Origin: Pleurotus ostreatus/Saccharomyces cerevisiae fusant
Taxonomy: Eukaryota; Opisthokonta
DNA: 16,527 nucleotides
Assembly: GCA_024196135.1 (NCBI GenBank)
Contig: JAMQCK010000755.1
Location: 1 to 16,527 of the forward strand
Reading direction: 5' to 3'
Made by a program: the position numbers and the translations under genes. The notes below the pieces were generated by a model. The model did no database searches and was not told the DNA's origin. It was given only the letters and a program-made list of their open reading frames with translations. Positions 8,766 to 16,527 of the stretch are shown one piece after another; positions within the stretch are counted from its first letter, which is position 1; each line of letters starts with the position of its first letter.

Positions 8766-10332
8766 TCACGGCGGTACCAGGTCCAATGACCCATTGACGT
8801 CGACGAGAAACAATGGTGAGTCGTTGGGCGCACGTTCCGCATCAATCTTGCGCACGATGTCCCGTACTCCCTCAACGTCCTCTACATCTTTCACGAACAG
8901 CTGCAGCAAGGCAGGCAAGACACCCTTCGCGCGTAGATTAGCCACAGTAGTCGGCGCGAGTGGTGCACCCCGAGCGCCAGATATGCTGAGTTCAACGATA
9001 CTCGAAGGGACATTCCGAGAGAAGACATACTCCTGTTCCTGTTTGTTGGAGTTCTTTAGCGACAAAGTGCGCAGACGCGTGGTGCGCGCGAGGAACGTTG
9101 CGAGGGGGCAGGGGTTGGGAGAATTGTCGAGGCTTTCTTCAGGCATTGGCACCGAGTCCTCGGCCCACTTGATGAAGAGCTTGTTGAGGGATGGCGTTGT
9201 GAGGCGTTCGAGCAGCCACGCGTGTTGCCAGTCGTTGGCATCATCCAAAGTTACGTCAAGGGTGTGAAGTCGCTCTAGCCTGAGGTGCGGTGTGACGGGG
9301 GATCTAGGAATGTCCACCGTGTCATCGTCGTCGAAGTCATCGAAATCGTCCTGGTCATGTTTCCACCCTCTCAGGTTCGGGCACTTCGCGACCAGGGCAT
9401 CGAAGGCGTAAGCATTCGTGCACCGCGTCGTAAGACTCATGATCTGCGACCACGGAAACTGGAGGTTGTGCTCCATGGGCAGGTTATGCGCATTGGTGAC
9501 GGACAGGTTCCAGAGGCGAGGCGCGCGCGTGAACACGCGGTGTTCATCGGTTTCGGGGGGCGAGAGGATGCCAACGTCGCCCTGCACCTTTTCCAGACGC
9601 GCAAGGGTGCGGTTCCCAAACGTCTTGAAGAACCCGTGTTCCTGGACTTTGAGCACTTGGAAGGAATCGCTGAACTCCATGGCGATCTGGAAGAGCTCGC
9701 GAGTAGGCGGTGAACGTATGATGAAGAGCAGGGGGTCGGTCACGGTGGCGTTCCCGACCCGCGAGAGATAGACTTGCACGCGGTTGATGATCGCGCGCTG
9801 CATTGGCTTCTTCCAGAGATCGATCATCCGCTGAGCCCAACTGAGAGAAAATGCCGCCCATATTGTCGACATACTGATCGCGATGTCTGCAAGGGATACT
9901 ACTGTGAGCCAGTGTGGGATGATCGCCGTAATACTTACCTCGCCAAAGCTTGGACACCGAGCTGAGAGACATGATCATCGGCATTTTACGCTTGAAGTCT
10001 CTATGCGTGTCCACACAGGCAAAATCGAATATTTGCATGACGAGCTCGACCGGTAGGCGCCGGATCGGTGCGAGGAGGGCCTGCTGATGACCTAGATCGC
10101 GTCGGAGGGCCGCTTTGGTATCAGTGAGACGAGAGACTCTGTCCAAGAGGGCGACGACTTCTTCGTCAATGGCCGAGATACGTCGACGCGCTTTGGACAT
10201 CGTGGCCTCTACCTCGCCATTGAACGATGGCCGCCATCCGCTGCGTAACCTGTCCCAGGCAGAGGTAGAGACCTCGAGAGTGTCGCGGCAGCGAGCGCAT
10301 GAGCCGGCTAGGAGACTTTCGTCGCGGTTCAT
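8766..10332 (-). CDS. F-box domain protein with N-terminal coiled coil (tandem paralog A)
   Basis: Exons (minus strand) 10332-9939 and 9886-8766, intron 52 nt, 504 residues. Order of parts: a CARC motif at residues 12-15, a heptad-like coiled coil (about residues 45-80, RRRISAIDEEVVALLDRVS), and the F-box starting at APIRRLPVELVMQIFDFAC. The intron splits the F-box's conserved tryptophan region, giving SKLWR joined to DIAISMSTIW. A long leucine-rich C-terminal region of loose LRR type follows, with an aspartate-rich insert encoded near 9311-9359. The architecture is that of the large Agaricomycete F-box family, presumed SCF substrate receptors. The target is unknown. It lies head-to-tail with paralog B, shares the intron position, and is roughly half identical by eye in the N-terminal part. 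Confidence 0.85.
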
Positions 10333-10369
10333 GATGGGAAGAGAAGAGAAACGAAACGACTGAAGCGGC

Positions 10370-10405
10370 GATCGGGCCGCCTTACGCGGATACGCGATCA
10401 CATGA
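10370..10405 (-). promoter_or_regulatory. conserved upstream blocks, F-box paralog A
   Basis: Plus-strand GATCGGGCCG (10370-10379) and ACGCGATCACATGA (10392-10405) lie 38 and 60 nt upstream of the ATG. The same two strings occur upstream of paralog B at 36 and 58 nt. They may be in the promoter or the 5' UTR. The second contains a CACATG E-box-like core. Confidence 0.5.
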
Positions 10406-10628
10406 TAGCCACGCGTACTTACGCACGTTTCTCTCGGTGACAATGCAACTGCCTTAAGGTGACCGATCATGCAAAGCAGACCTGTCTACGTGAGTCATGT
10501 ATCCCAAGTGCCAGAGCATTATATTCCACAGGATGACCAGCAATATATAAGACGATGCATTAAGTAATTTCGTTGTAGCCTGTAATGGACCTACGAGCAT
10601 TGTCCCGGACGACCACACCTAACCGACT

Positions 10629-12198
10629 CTACCGTTCAGCCAAGTCCAGATCTCCGTTCACGTCGAGAGTGGCCAACGGGGCATTCTTGCGCGCACGTTC
10701 TGCGGCCATCTCGGCGATGATGTCGCGAGGTCCCTTGTCAAGCTTGACGCCTTTCAGGATCAGCCGTCGCAAGGCAGGCAGCACCTCCGTCGCGCGTAGC
10801 GAGGTCACGGAGGACGGCACAAGAGGTACATCCTCCGCGCCGGATATGCTGAGGTTAACGATGCTTGAAGGGGCATCCCGGGAGAATACGTATTCCTGCT
10901 CGAGCTTCGACGAGTTCTTCAGCAACAACGTGCGCACTCCGTTCGAGCGCGCGAGGAATTTTGCAAGTGGGCAGGAACTTGGAGAACGGGCAACGCCATC
11001 CTTCGGTGCGTTGACGGGCCAGTCCACCCAATTGACGAAGAGTCTGCTGAGATTTGGCGTCGTGAGATGGTCGAACAGCCATTTGTGCTGCCAGTCGCAG
11101 ATGTCGTCCGAATCGACACACAGTACTTGCAGCTGCTCTAGCCTAAGGTGCGATGTCGTGGGAGAGCTGGGACCGTCCAAGGAATCGTCATCGTCATCGT
11201 ATTCTCGATGCCTCCAATTCCTCAGATTTGGACACTTTGCGACAAGGGCATCCAAGGCGTAGGCATTTGTCATGGTTTTCGTGCTAAGAACATGGATCTG
11301 GTACCACGGCAGCTGAAGTTTGTGCTCCTGGGGTAGTTCGCGTACGTTCGTGAGATAGAGTCGGCTGAGACGAGGAGCACGCATGAAGACGCAATGTTCA
11401 TCTGGTCCGGAAGATGAAAGAGCGCGAACGTCGCCAAACACTGTTACCAGACGCGGTAATGAGCGATTACCGAATATCTCGAAGAAGCCACACTCTCGTA
11501 TGTGGAGAGCCCGAATTGCATCACTGTGGACCATGGCTTCCTTGAAGAGCTCGAGAGCAGATGCAGGTCGAGTAGTGAAGACCAAAGAATCGCTCAGGGT
11601 TGCGTTGCCGATTCGGGATAGGTATATTCGCGCGCGGCTTACGGCCGAGCGTTGTCGGGGTACGGACCAACGACGAAGTGCATCCTGGATCGAATTGAGA
11701 GGAAGTGCAGCCCATATCCTTGACATGCTAATTGCGATGCCTACGTCTGATAGTGAGCTAACGTCGTCGCCACAGGGGGTCATACTCACCTCGCCAAACC
11801 TTGGTCACTGAGCTGACGGACAATATCGTTGGCCACCTCTGCATAAAGTCCTTCGCATCTTGACTCGCGAAGCGAAAGATTTCCATCACGATCTCGACCG
11901 GCAAGCGACGAATGGGTGCAAGCAGGGCTTGATGAGCGTCCGAGTTGCGCTGCAGAGCGGATTTGACATTGCTCAGACGCGCAAGTCTGTCCGAAAGGGA
12001 AGCGAGCTCCTCATCGACGACCAACATGCGTCGGCGTGTGTCGGACACGGTCGCTCGGATAGTCTCTACCTCGACGTGCGACGATGGCAGCCATCCACTG
12101 CGTAAGTTGTCCCACACAGAGGGAGGGGTCTCAACAGCGTCGGGGAGGGGACCGAGGCAGCGAGCGCAGAGAGTCGAGTCGGCCTTGGTGTGGTCCAT
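10629..12198 (-). CDS. F-box domain protein with N-terminal coiled coil (tandem paralog B)
   Basis: Exons (minus strand) 12198-11790 and 11740-10629, intron 49 nt, 506 residues. It has the same architecture as paralog A: CARC at residues 11-14, a coiled coil (RRRMLVVDEELASLSDRLA), and an F-box starting at APIRRLPVEIVMEIFRFAS, then the intron in the same codon context (KVWR joined to GIAISMSRIW). The C-terminal region is leucine-rich, with an aspartate run encoded near 11174-11206. The 3' splice site could instead end at 11747, adding two residues in frame (DV instead of G at the join would read DVGIAIS). Alignment to paralog A favours 11740 as the exon start. Presumed SCF substrate adaptor, by family only. 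It is divergent from the DUF7726-like gene. Confidence 0.85.
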
Positions 12199-12233
12199 GA
12201 TGGTAAGAAGCGAAGACCGAAACGCGAACTGGT

Positions 12234-12269
12234 GATCGGGCCGTTCGCCACAGAAACGCGATCACATGA
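12234..12269 (-). promoter_or_regulatory. conserved upstream blocks, F-box paralog B
   Basis: GATCGGGCCG (12234-12243) and ACGCGATCACATGA (12256-12269) lie 36 and 58 nt upstream of the paralog B ATG, in the same order and spacing as upstream of paralog A. Confidence 0.5.
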
Positions 12270-12436
12270 CAGGTCGGACTCAAGGCATTACGGCAATATC
12301 GAGGCGCCACAAGTCCGCTCCTCGTCACGTCCGCATTTTCCAAGATATATGTTATGCATCTCTCACTGTCTCACAGAAATCTCCCGCGCTGGCTGAGCTT
12401 CAACACCTTGTTGACGCCTCCCTGATTGTTGACAAG

Positions 12437-12450
12437 ACGCGTGACGTCAC
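12437..12450. promoter_or_regulatory. overlapping MCB-like ACGCGT and CRE-type TGACGTCA sites
   Basis: ACGCGT (12437-12442) runs directly into the palindrome GTGACGTCAC (12441-12450), whose core TGACGTCA is the consensus for bZIP factors of the ATF/CREB type. ACGCGT is the MluI cell-cycle box of yeast MBF. The site is 28 bp upstream of the TATA box. Binding itself is inferred. Confidence 0.55.
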
Positions 12451-12477
12451 ACCGCGACGGTCACCTTCCCCCTTGCG

Positions 12478-12484
12478 TATAAAT
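12478..12484 (+). promoter_or_regulatory. TATA box of the DUF7726-like gene
   Basis: TATAAAT lies 122 nt upstream of the ATG at 12600, in a GC-rich surround. A plausible 5' UTR of about 80-90 nt would follow. No ATG intervenes between this element and the start codon. Confidence 0.6.
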
Positions 12485-12599
12485 CCCCCGCGCGCCGATA
12501 AGCTTTTCCTTCCCACCATAAACGCAAGAAACTTTGATCGTTCTCATCACCCCTTACTTGCCTCGTATAGCATAGTACTCGAGCTCCTCACCATCCACG

Positions 12600-13422
12600 A
12601 TGCCCCCCAGAGCAGCGAAGCGCAAGTCCGACGTCGTGGACTCCGACTCCGATTACGACGACATCGAGGTCGTCGAGGAAGCTGCGGCCCCTCCTGCGAA
12701 GAAGAGGGCTCGCAAGACGAAGGAGAAGGATGTGGAAGACGATGGGGACCAGCCCAAGCGCTGGCAGGACGTGAAGCTGGAGGGCGAGGATGTACGTGAA
12801 TACGGCTGCGGTTGTCGACGCGTCGGTATTCAGGGCTAACGCGTATCATTGCAGGAGGACATGGTCCCCGTGTACGACGACTGCGCGGAGGTGCGCCGCA
12901 AGATCAGGCTGCTGGAGAAGACTCCCGGCTTCGTGGTGCGTATCCGTGGTCCCCTTGGGGCGCGTGAGGATCCAAGCTCACAGAGTTCAGAGGGCCCAAT
13001 GGCTAAGGGACATCGGCAACGTCAACAGCAACTCATTCGGCCGCTTCAGTGAGTATCGTATGCACTTCGCCCTCAACTTGACTGACGCGCCGCTCCTAGT
13101 GGCCTCGAAGGAGCGCGATGCCGGTGGAGGCAACTCGACCTACCCCAAAGGTACGTCCTAGTACGCAGTTGTTGGCGTTCTTCACTCACATACGACGTGC
13201 CCTGACAGCCTACATCGTACGTGCATCCTTGAGACAGAAGTTCTCTAGACTGACCGTGTCGCGCAGTACTTCGAGAAGATGCGCATCCTGGAGGGGAAGA
13301 AGAAGACCGCGGGGCGCCTCCGCAACGAGGAGACGCATCCCAACGGCTTCCCCCTCGAGAACCGCCGCACCCATATGTGGGTCTTCACTGGCAAGCCTGG
13401 TCCTACTCGCCGTCGCCGCTGA
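12600..13422 (+). CDS. small basic/acidic nuclear-type protein with a DUF7726-like domain
   Basis: Six exons: 12600-12791, 12855-12935, 12991-13048, 13100-13150, 13209-13216 and 13267-13422, giving 181 residues. The N-terminal third is charged, with an acidic serine/aspartate stretch and a bipartite-looking basic cluster (PPAKKRARKTKEK), suggesting nuclear location. The conserved core begins with VYDDCAEVRRKIRLLEK and continues with QWLRDIGNVNSNSFGRFM. It then reads GGGNSTYPKAYIYFEKMRI and ends FPLENRRTHMWVFTGKPGP. From memory this resembles the fungal domain of unknown function DUF7726, a helical, possibly DNA-binding fold; I cannot verify the accession. Exon 5 is only 8 nt (CC TAC ATC) and is needed to keep the frame that ends in the conserved tail. 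Function unknown. Confidence 0.78.
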
Positions 13423-13563
13423 GCGCGTCGACTGCCCTGCCATGTCCGCTTCTTGCTTTAAGCTCGACGTACGATTTGCTTCTATTCCGTGCGAGTATGA
13501 TCCCGTCCCGTTACCTGTACTGACATCCATCGACTGATAATCATGTCGATACAAAGCCTAATG

Positions 13564-14283
13564 CTATGTCGCCTGGCCCTTGTTGCTCTGCCACGCCTCT
13601 ATCCACTGGATGATGCGCGACACATTCGACTCCATGTCGTCCGTGGTCTCGCTCTGTAGCTCGACGACTATTTCTGGTGGGTACGAGTCGCGCGCTTCTT
13701 GTAGCACGGTCTGCATGATCTCGGCCTCGTTGTTCTCCTGAATCTTCTTGAGGGGGTAATTCCTGGGAAGGTGATCAGTATGGAAGGTGGAAGGAAAGGT
13801 GCGAGGGCGGTGAGGGGAGTGCGGTGAGTGAAGGGGAGAGGGGAGAGCGCGAGGGGGAAGGGGGAGGACAGCGCCACGAACCGCTTTTCCAATCGTTCCC
13901 AGAGCTTGGAGTGGTCGCAGGTGAGAACGACTACCAGGTCCGCCCACCGCTCGGGATACGCTTCGCATGAGTGCCAGTCCAGAATGACACCCCCTTCTGC
14001 GACGATGGGCTCAAGCGCGTCCAGTAACTGCGTGGAGCGGTCGTTTAACACGACTATACATGAACATAGCAGCGCAACGCACCCGATCCTCATCCGGTAG
14101 GTAACTCTGCCACTCCTCATCGTACTCCTCATACAAGTTGTTCTCCTTCACGAAGTCCCCAACATTGATGTGCTTGAGCGGGACGGGGGATTCTTGCGCG
14201 AGGAGCTGGGCCGTGGTGGTTTTGCCGGTTCCTGGGGTGCCGGTGATTACGATGACGGGTCCCTTGCTGGATGTTGCGGCCAT
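13564..14283 (-). CDS. FAP7: adenylate kinase isoenzyme 6 / Fap7 (ribosome-biogenesis ATPase)
   Basis: Exons (minus strand) 14283-14083, 14027-13882 and 13762-13564, introns 55 and 119 nt, 181 residues, the usual family length. Walker A is GTPGTGKT (15-22). HINVGDFVKENNLYEEYDE is the NMP-binding segment typical of AK6/hCINAP. ILDWHSCEAYPERWADLVVVL carries the Walker B region. WERLEKR joined to NYPLKKIQENNEAEIM is the lid/C-terminal signature, made by the 13882/13762 splice. Known role: nuclear ATPase/adenylate kinase acting with Rps14 (uS11) in late 40S maturation, cleaving site D indirectly. Intron 2 is unusually long for this window and very pyrimidine-rich on the coding strand. The gene is convergent with the DUF7726-like gene, with 141 bp between stops. 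It appears intact. Confidence 0.97.
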
Positions 14284-14830
14284 GTTTCGGATGTCAGGGG
14301 ATATGAGGGGGACTGTGAATAGATGACAGGCGTGAAGAATGTATGTCGGCCAACAAGGATGATGAGGAAGGGAAAGTGAGGGGAAGTGATCGAGCTGATC
14401 TAATCGGAGGTCTATAATGAGATCTTGCCTTTTCGGGAGTTCATTGTACTTTGGGCATTGCCCATTGTTCTTCTCTGAACATCGCCATCATGAAGCAGAA
14501 TTCTGAACTTCATATATCCATGACCAGATAGCCCGCTTGCGAATGCCCACATGTTTCCCCGTCCCTAAATTGCCTTGATTACTCGGAACAATAGCCTGAC
14601 AACGACCTCAACTTCTGAACAACGGCCCGTCACAACGGGACCGGTGCCTGCCGACAAGCGACATCAGCGAGCGACATTTCCCCAGCGAAGTGCCTGAGCC
14701 TCCATCTTGAGCTCGTCACGGTCGAGCCCTGGCGGCTCTCGCATCTCTCTAACCGTCCACATCTTGGACTTCACTCGTTCTCCCTGCACCGACCGCCGCG
14801 AATCACTCCTTTTCGCGCCCGGAACCAGCG
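14284..14830. promoter_or_regulatory. 547-bp divergent intergenic region, FAP7 / GPI-type protein
   Basis: No supported gene. Visible elements: a near-perfect inverted repeat TGGGCA-T-TGCCCA (14452-14464), and a direct repeat AGCGACAT at 14657-14664 and 14670-14677, 13 bp apart. The last ~120 bp before the right-hand ATG have no ATG and are pyrimidine-rich, as expected for a 5' UTR. A 13-codon upstream frame (14490-14531) is probably outside the transcript. Confidence 0.5.
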
Positions 14831-16265
14831 ATGCAGGCTCATCGTGTTCTCGAGGCTCATCGCGCTCCCATGCTCCTGCTGCGCACGCTGCTGGGGCTGC
14901 TGAGCCTAGCCAGCCCAGCCGCGGCCTTCTCGCAGCTTGTGAACGGACAGAGCTTCACGTTCGGCCTGTCGATCATAGACGCTCCCTTCCCTAACAGGTA
15001 TGTGGACTACCTTCTGAGTTGAGATGTGTGGCTGACGAACGTCCCTACCTCTCCATTACCTATCCTCCTCCAACGCGCACCGTGATCGCGTATACAGTCC
15101 CTACACAGTCGGCAGTCAACTCCCCATCGCCATTGAGGTTCGTGTCCCCTTCATGCTCCTCTCACCTCAAACCTTCTACGCATTCCCCTCACACTCAGAC
15201 ATTGACCTTGCCGTAAGTAGGTCTCGGGCAATGGTCACATCCCTCTGGACGGCACCTTCCCCGGTTCCGACCAGCCCACCCGCTTCGACCTTCTCGAGAT
15301 CTACTTGGTCTCCGAAGAGACGGGGATGAACTACACCGTATCCAGCGGTCCCGGCCTGTTGGAATACGAGGACGGCAGCGTGCGCCATCTGAATTGGCCG
15401 ATCCCTGCATGCACGAAGGGCGGGAACTACAACGTACGTGGTGCAACTAGATAGGCGTATGCTTGAGGCTAACGTCGAACGGTTCACGTAGCTCACCTTC
15501 TATGAGTCGTCGCATGTCAATGACACTGCGTACTTCATCATCACACCCATCGGCGTGACAATCAACGAGGGGGATAAGCATTCGGATAGTGAGTGCCTTT
15601 GGTCAATTCTGTGCACGGTTGATTGACCCCGCGCAGGCGACGATGAGAAATGCAAGGCCATGACGAACGACCTGCAACCTCAACCGCAGGACGATGCACC
15701 ACTGCCCCAGATCCCCTTCCTGCCGGACGATCCGATGCCCATCGAGACAAAGGTTCCCGATTCTACCAGAGCGCAGGTGCGTTTGATTTCTGTGGTCAAC
15801 TTCCGGCTTCGCTGACTCATTACGCCTACCACAGCCCACGCCGACCATCTACACCGTCACCGTCGTCGAGTCGGGCGCGACCATCACCTTCCCGACAGTA
15901 ACGGAGACCCCAATGCCTGTCACGGTCGTCGTCGTGCAGGAAACTACGATCACGACGACGCAGAACGGCGAGCCGGTGACCTCGACGTGCGTACTGAGTT
16001 GCATGTTTCTCTCTGCACGCGTCTTGACTCTCCAAATGATGCGCCTTCGCCTCCATATGATGCGCCCTCCCCTCCCTCGATGCTGACTCCTCGTCCCAGG
16101 GTCACCGCGATGTACACCACAACCGGCATGGCAGGCGACGGCGGAGACCTTGAGGGCTTCTTCCCGGTCAATGGCGCGCTAGGTAATGTACGAACATGGA
16201 CAGGCTGGAGCGGCTCGGTGTGTATGGCTATACTTGTAGGGGCGCTACTTACTGTCGTTTCATAA
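14831..16265 (+). CDS. secreted, probably GPI-anchored cell-surface protein
   Basis: Seven exons: 14831-14997, 15098-15137, 15221-15433, 15492-15588, 15637-15776, 15835-15986 and 16100-16265, giving 324 residues. The N-terminus has a signal peptide (hydrophobic core LLLRTLLGLLSLASPAAAF, predicted cleavage after PAAA). Starting at 14831 gives a 13-residue n-region; the in-frame ATG at 14870 would be an equally good signal peptide. The middle carries sequons at N106 (NYT), N140 (NLT) and N150 (NDT), and the segment VSGNGHIPLDGTFPG. A proline/aspartate-rich stalk then leads to a Thr/Val-rich part (TIYTVTVVESGATITF). The C-terminus ends in a hydrophobic tail (VCMAILVGALLTVVS) after small residues, fitting a GPI-attachment signal. 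I know similar uncharacterised basidiomycete proteins but no function. All six splices keep frame. Confidence 0.78.
16034..16075 (+). repeat. two-copy 21-bp tandem repeat inside intron 6 of the GPI-type gene
   Basis: Positions 16034-16054 and 16055-16075 match at 18 of 21 bases, sharing the string ATGATGCGCC. Read in the frame of the following exon, they would encode NDAPSPP and YDAPSPP. Confidence 0.75.
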
Positions 16266-16527
16266 ATCCTTGCTTTGATGCCAAAAGTGCCGCGATCAAA
16301 ATCGAAAAATGCGGGAAAATCGAGAAATTCGGGCAGGCGCTCAACGAGGGGCTTTCTTCGCGCGGAAAACGCGCAGATGTACCTACTGAGGGCGCAGAGA
16401 CGTCCCCGCGCGACGGCGAGGACGCAGCTTCGACGATGGGCGGGGGTGCTGAGCGGACGTTGGCTCGGGAGACCGGCCTGGAGGCGCCGAGGGTCCTCGT
16501 CCGCCCCTCCCAGCCCCGCCGCCTTGT
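16266..16527. other. 3' flank of the GPI-type gene; unassigned open frames running off the edge
   Basis: After the stop, an ATG at 16278 opens a frame that runs to the window end (83 codons) and is Arg/Ser-rich. A second forward frame is also open over most of the stretch. Two 18-bp imperfect tandem copies lie at 16298-16333. The ATG is only 12 nt from the preceding stop, so most of this is likely 3' UTR or intergenic sequence, but a partial gene cannot be excluded. Confidence 0.35.
16298..16333 (+). repeat. two-copy 18-bp tandem repeat downstream of the GPI-type gene
   Basis: Copies 16298-16315 and 16316-16333 agree at 16 of 18 bases and share AAAATCGA. They are AT-rich, in contrast to the GC-rich sequence that follows. 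Confidence 0.75.

Larger units (their letters stand above)
12199..12599. promoter_or_regulatory. 401-bp divergent promoter region, F-box B / DUF7726-like gene
   Basis: The region lies between two divergent ATGs. The F-box side carries the blocks shared with paralog A. The right side carries a well-placed TATA box and an overlapping ACGCGT/TGACGTCA site, listed separately. The forward frame that starts at 12266 and overlaps the next gene has no family resemblance. Confidence 0.6.

Noticed and set aside
8548..9267. Forward frame of 239 codons
   Set aside because: Antisense shadow of F-box paralog A, Ser/Thr/Arg-rich as expected from the complement of Leu/Asp codons.
10585..11262. Forward frame of 225 codons
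   Set aside because: Antisense shadow of F-box paralog B. It resembles the 8548-9267 shadow only because the sense genes are paralogs.
12266..12799. Forward frame of 177 codons upstream of and overlapping the DUF7726-like gene
   Set aside because: It runs through the TATA box and exon 1 in another frame. Arg-rich composition with no family resemblance.
14490..14531. 13-codon upstream frame in the FAP7/GPI-gene intergenic region
   Set aside because: It lies 340 bp upstream of the start codon with no evidence that it is transcribed. Short frames of this size are expected by chance.
1..16527. A secondary-metabolite cluster, mobile element, CRISPR array, tRNA or other dedicated new system
   Set aside because: Only one P450 is present, with no synthase, transporter or regulator next to it. 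No terminal repeats, transposase, regularly spaced repeats or tRNA-like folds were seen on either strand by reading alone.

Overview
The window looks like nuclear DNA of a filamentous basidiomycete, most likely an Agaricomycete. The genes are compact, run on both strands, and are split by many short introns. I place about 42 introns, mostly 46-66 nt, with GT-AG ends and CTNAC/CTGAY-type branch points. Coding GC is high. The mix of an intron-rich P450 and coiled-coil F-box genes is typical of that class. No bacterial features, transposons, tRNAs, rRNAs or CRISPR arrays were found.

Layout, left to right: (1) RPC37/RPC5, a Pol III subunit (225-1181, minus), divergent from (2) IDH2, the catalytic subunit of mitochondrial NAD-isocitrate dehydrogenase (1394-2925, plus). 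(3) A 13-exon cytochrome P450 (3198-5466, minus). (4) An F-box-like protein (5706-6721, minus). (5) CCL1, cyclin H of TFIIH/CAK (7066-8347, minus). (6, 7) Two tandem paralogous F-box genes (8766-10332 and 10629-12198, both minus). (8) A small nuclear-looking protein with a DUF7726-like domain (12600-13422, plus). (9) FAP7/AK6, the ribosome-biogenesis adenylate kinase (13564-14283, minus). (10) A secreted, probably GPI-anchored protein (14831-16265, plus). The ends hold only unassigned open frames. The spliced models of the ten genes keep frame throughout and end on a stop.

The genes are not an evident pathway. Housekeeping genes (RPC37, IDH2, CCL1, FAP7) alternate with fast-evolving families (P450, F-box, GPI protein). 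The most interesting signals are small-scale. They are three micro-exons (8, 18 and 19 nt) and a shared promoter module (TGACCGC next to TATAAGC, 62 nt upstream of the ATG) in the neighbouring P450 and F-box genes. Two sequence blocks are also retained at the same position upstream of the tandem F-box paralogs. A TATA promoter carries overlapping ACGCGT and TGACGTCA sites, and one cyclin H intron is open and in frame. I did not find a convincing new multi-gene system; the findings are offered at that level.
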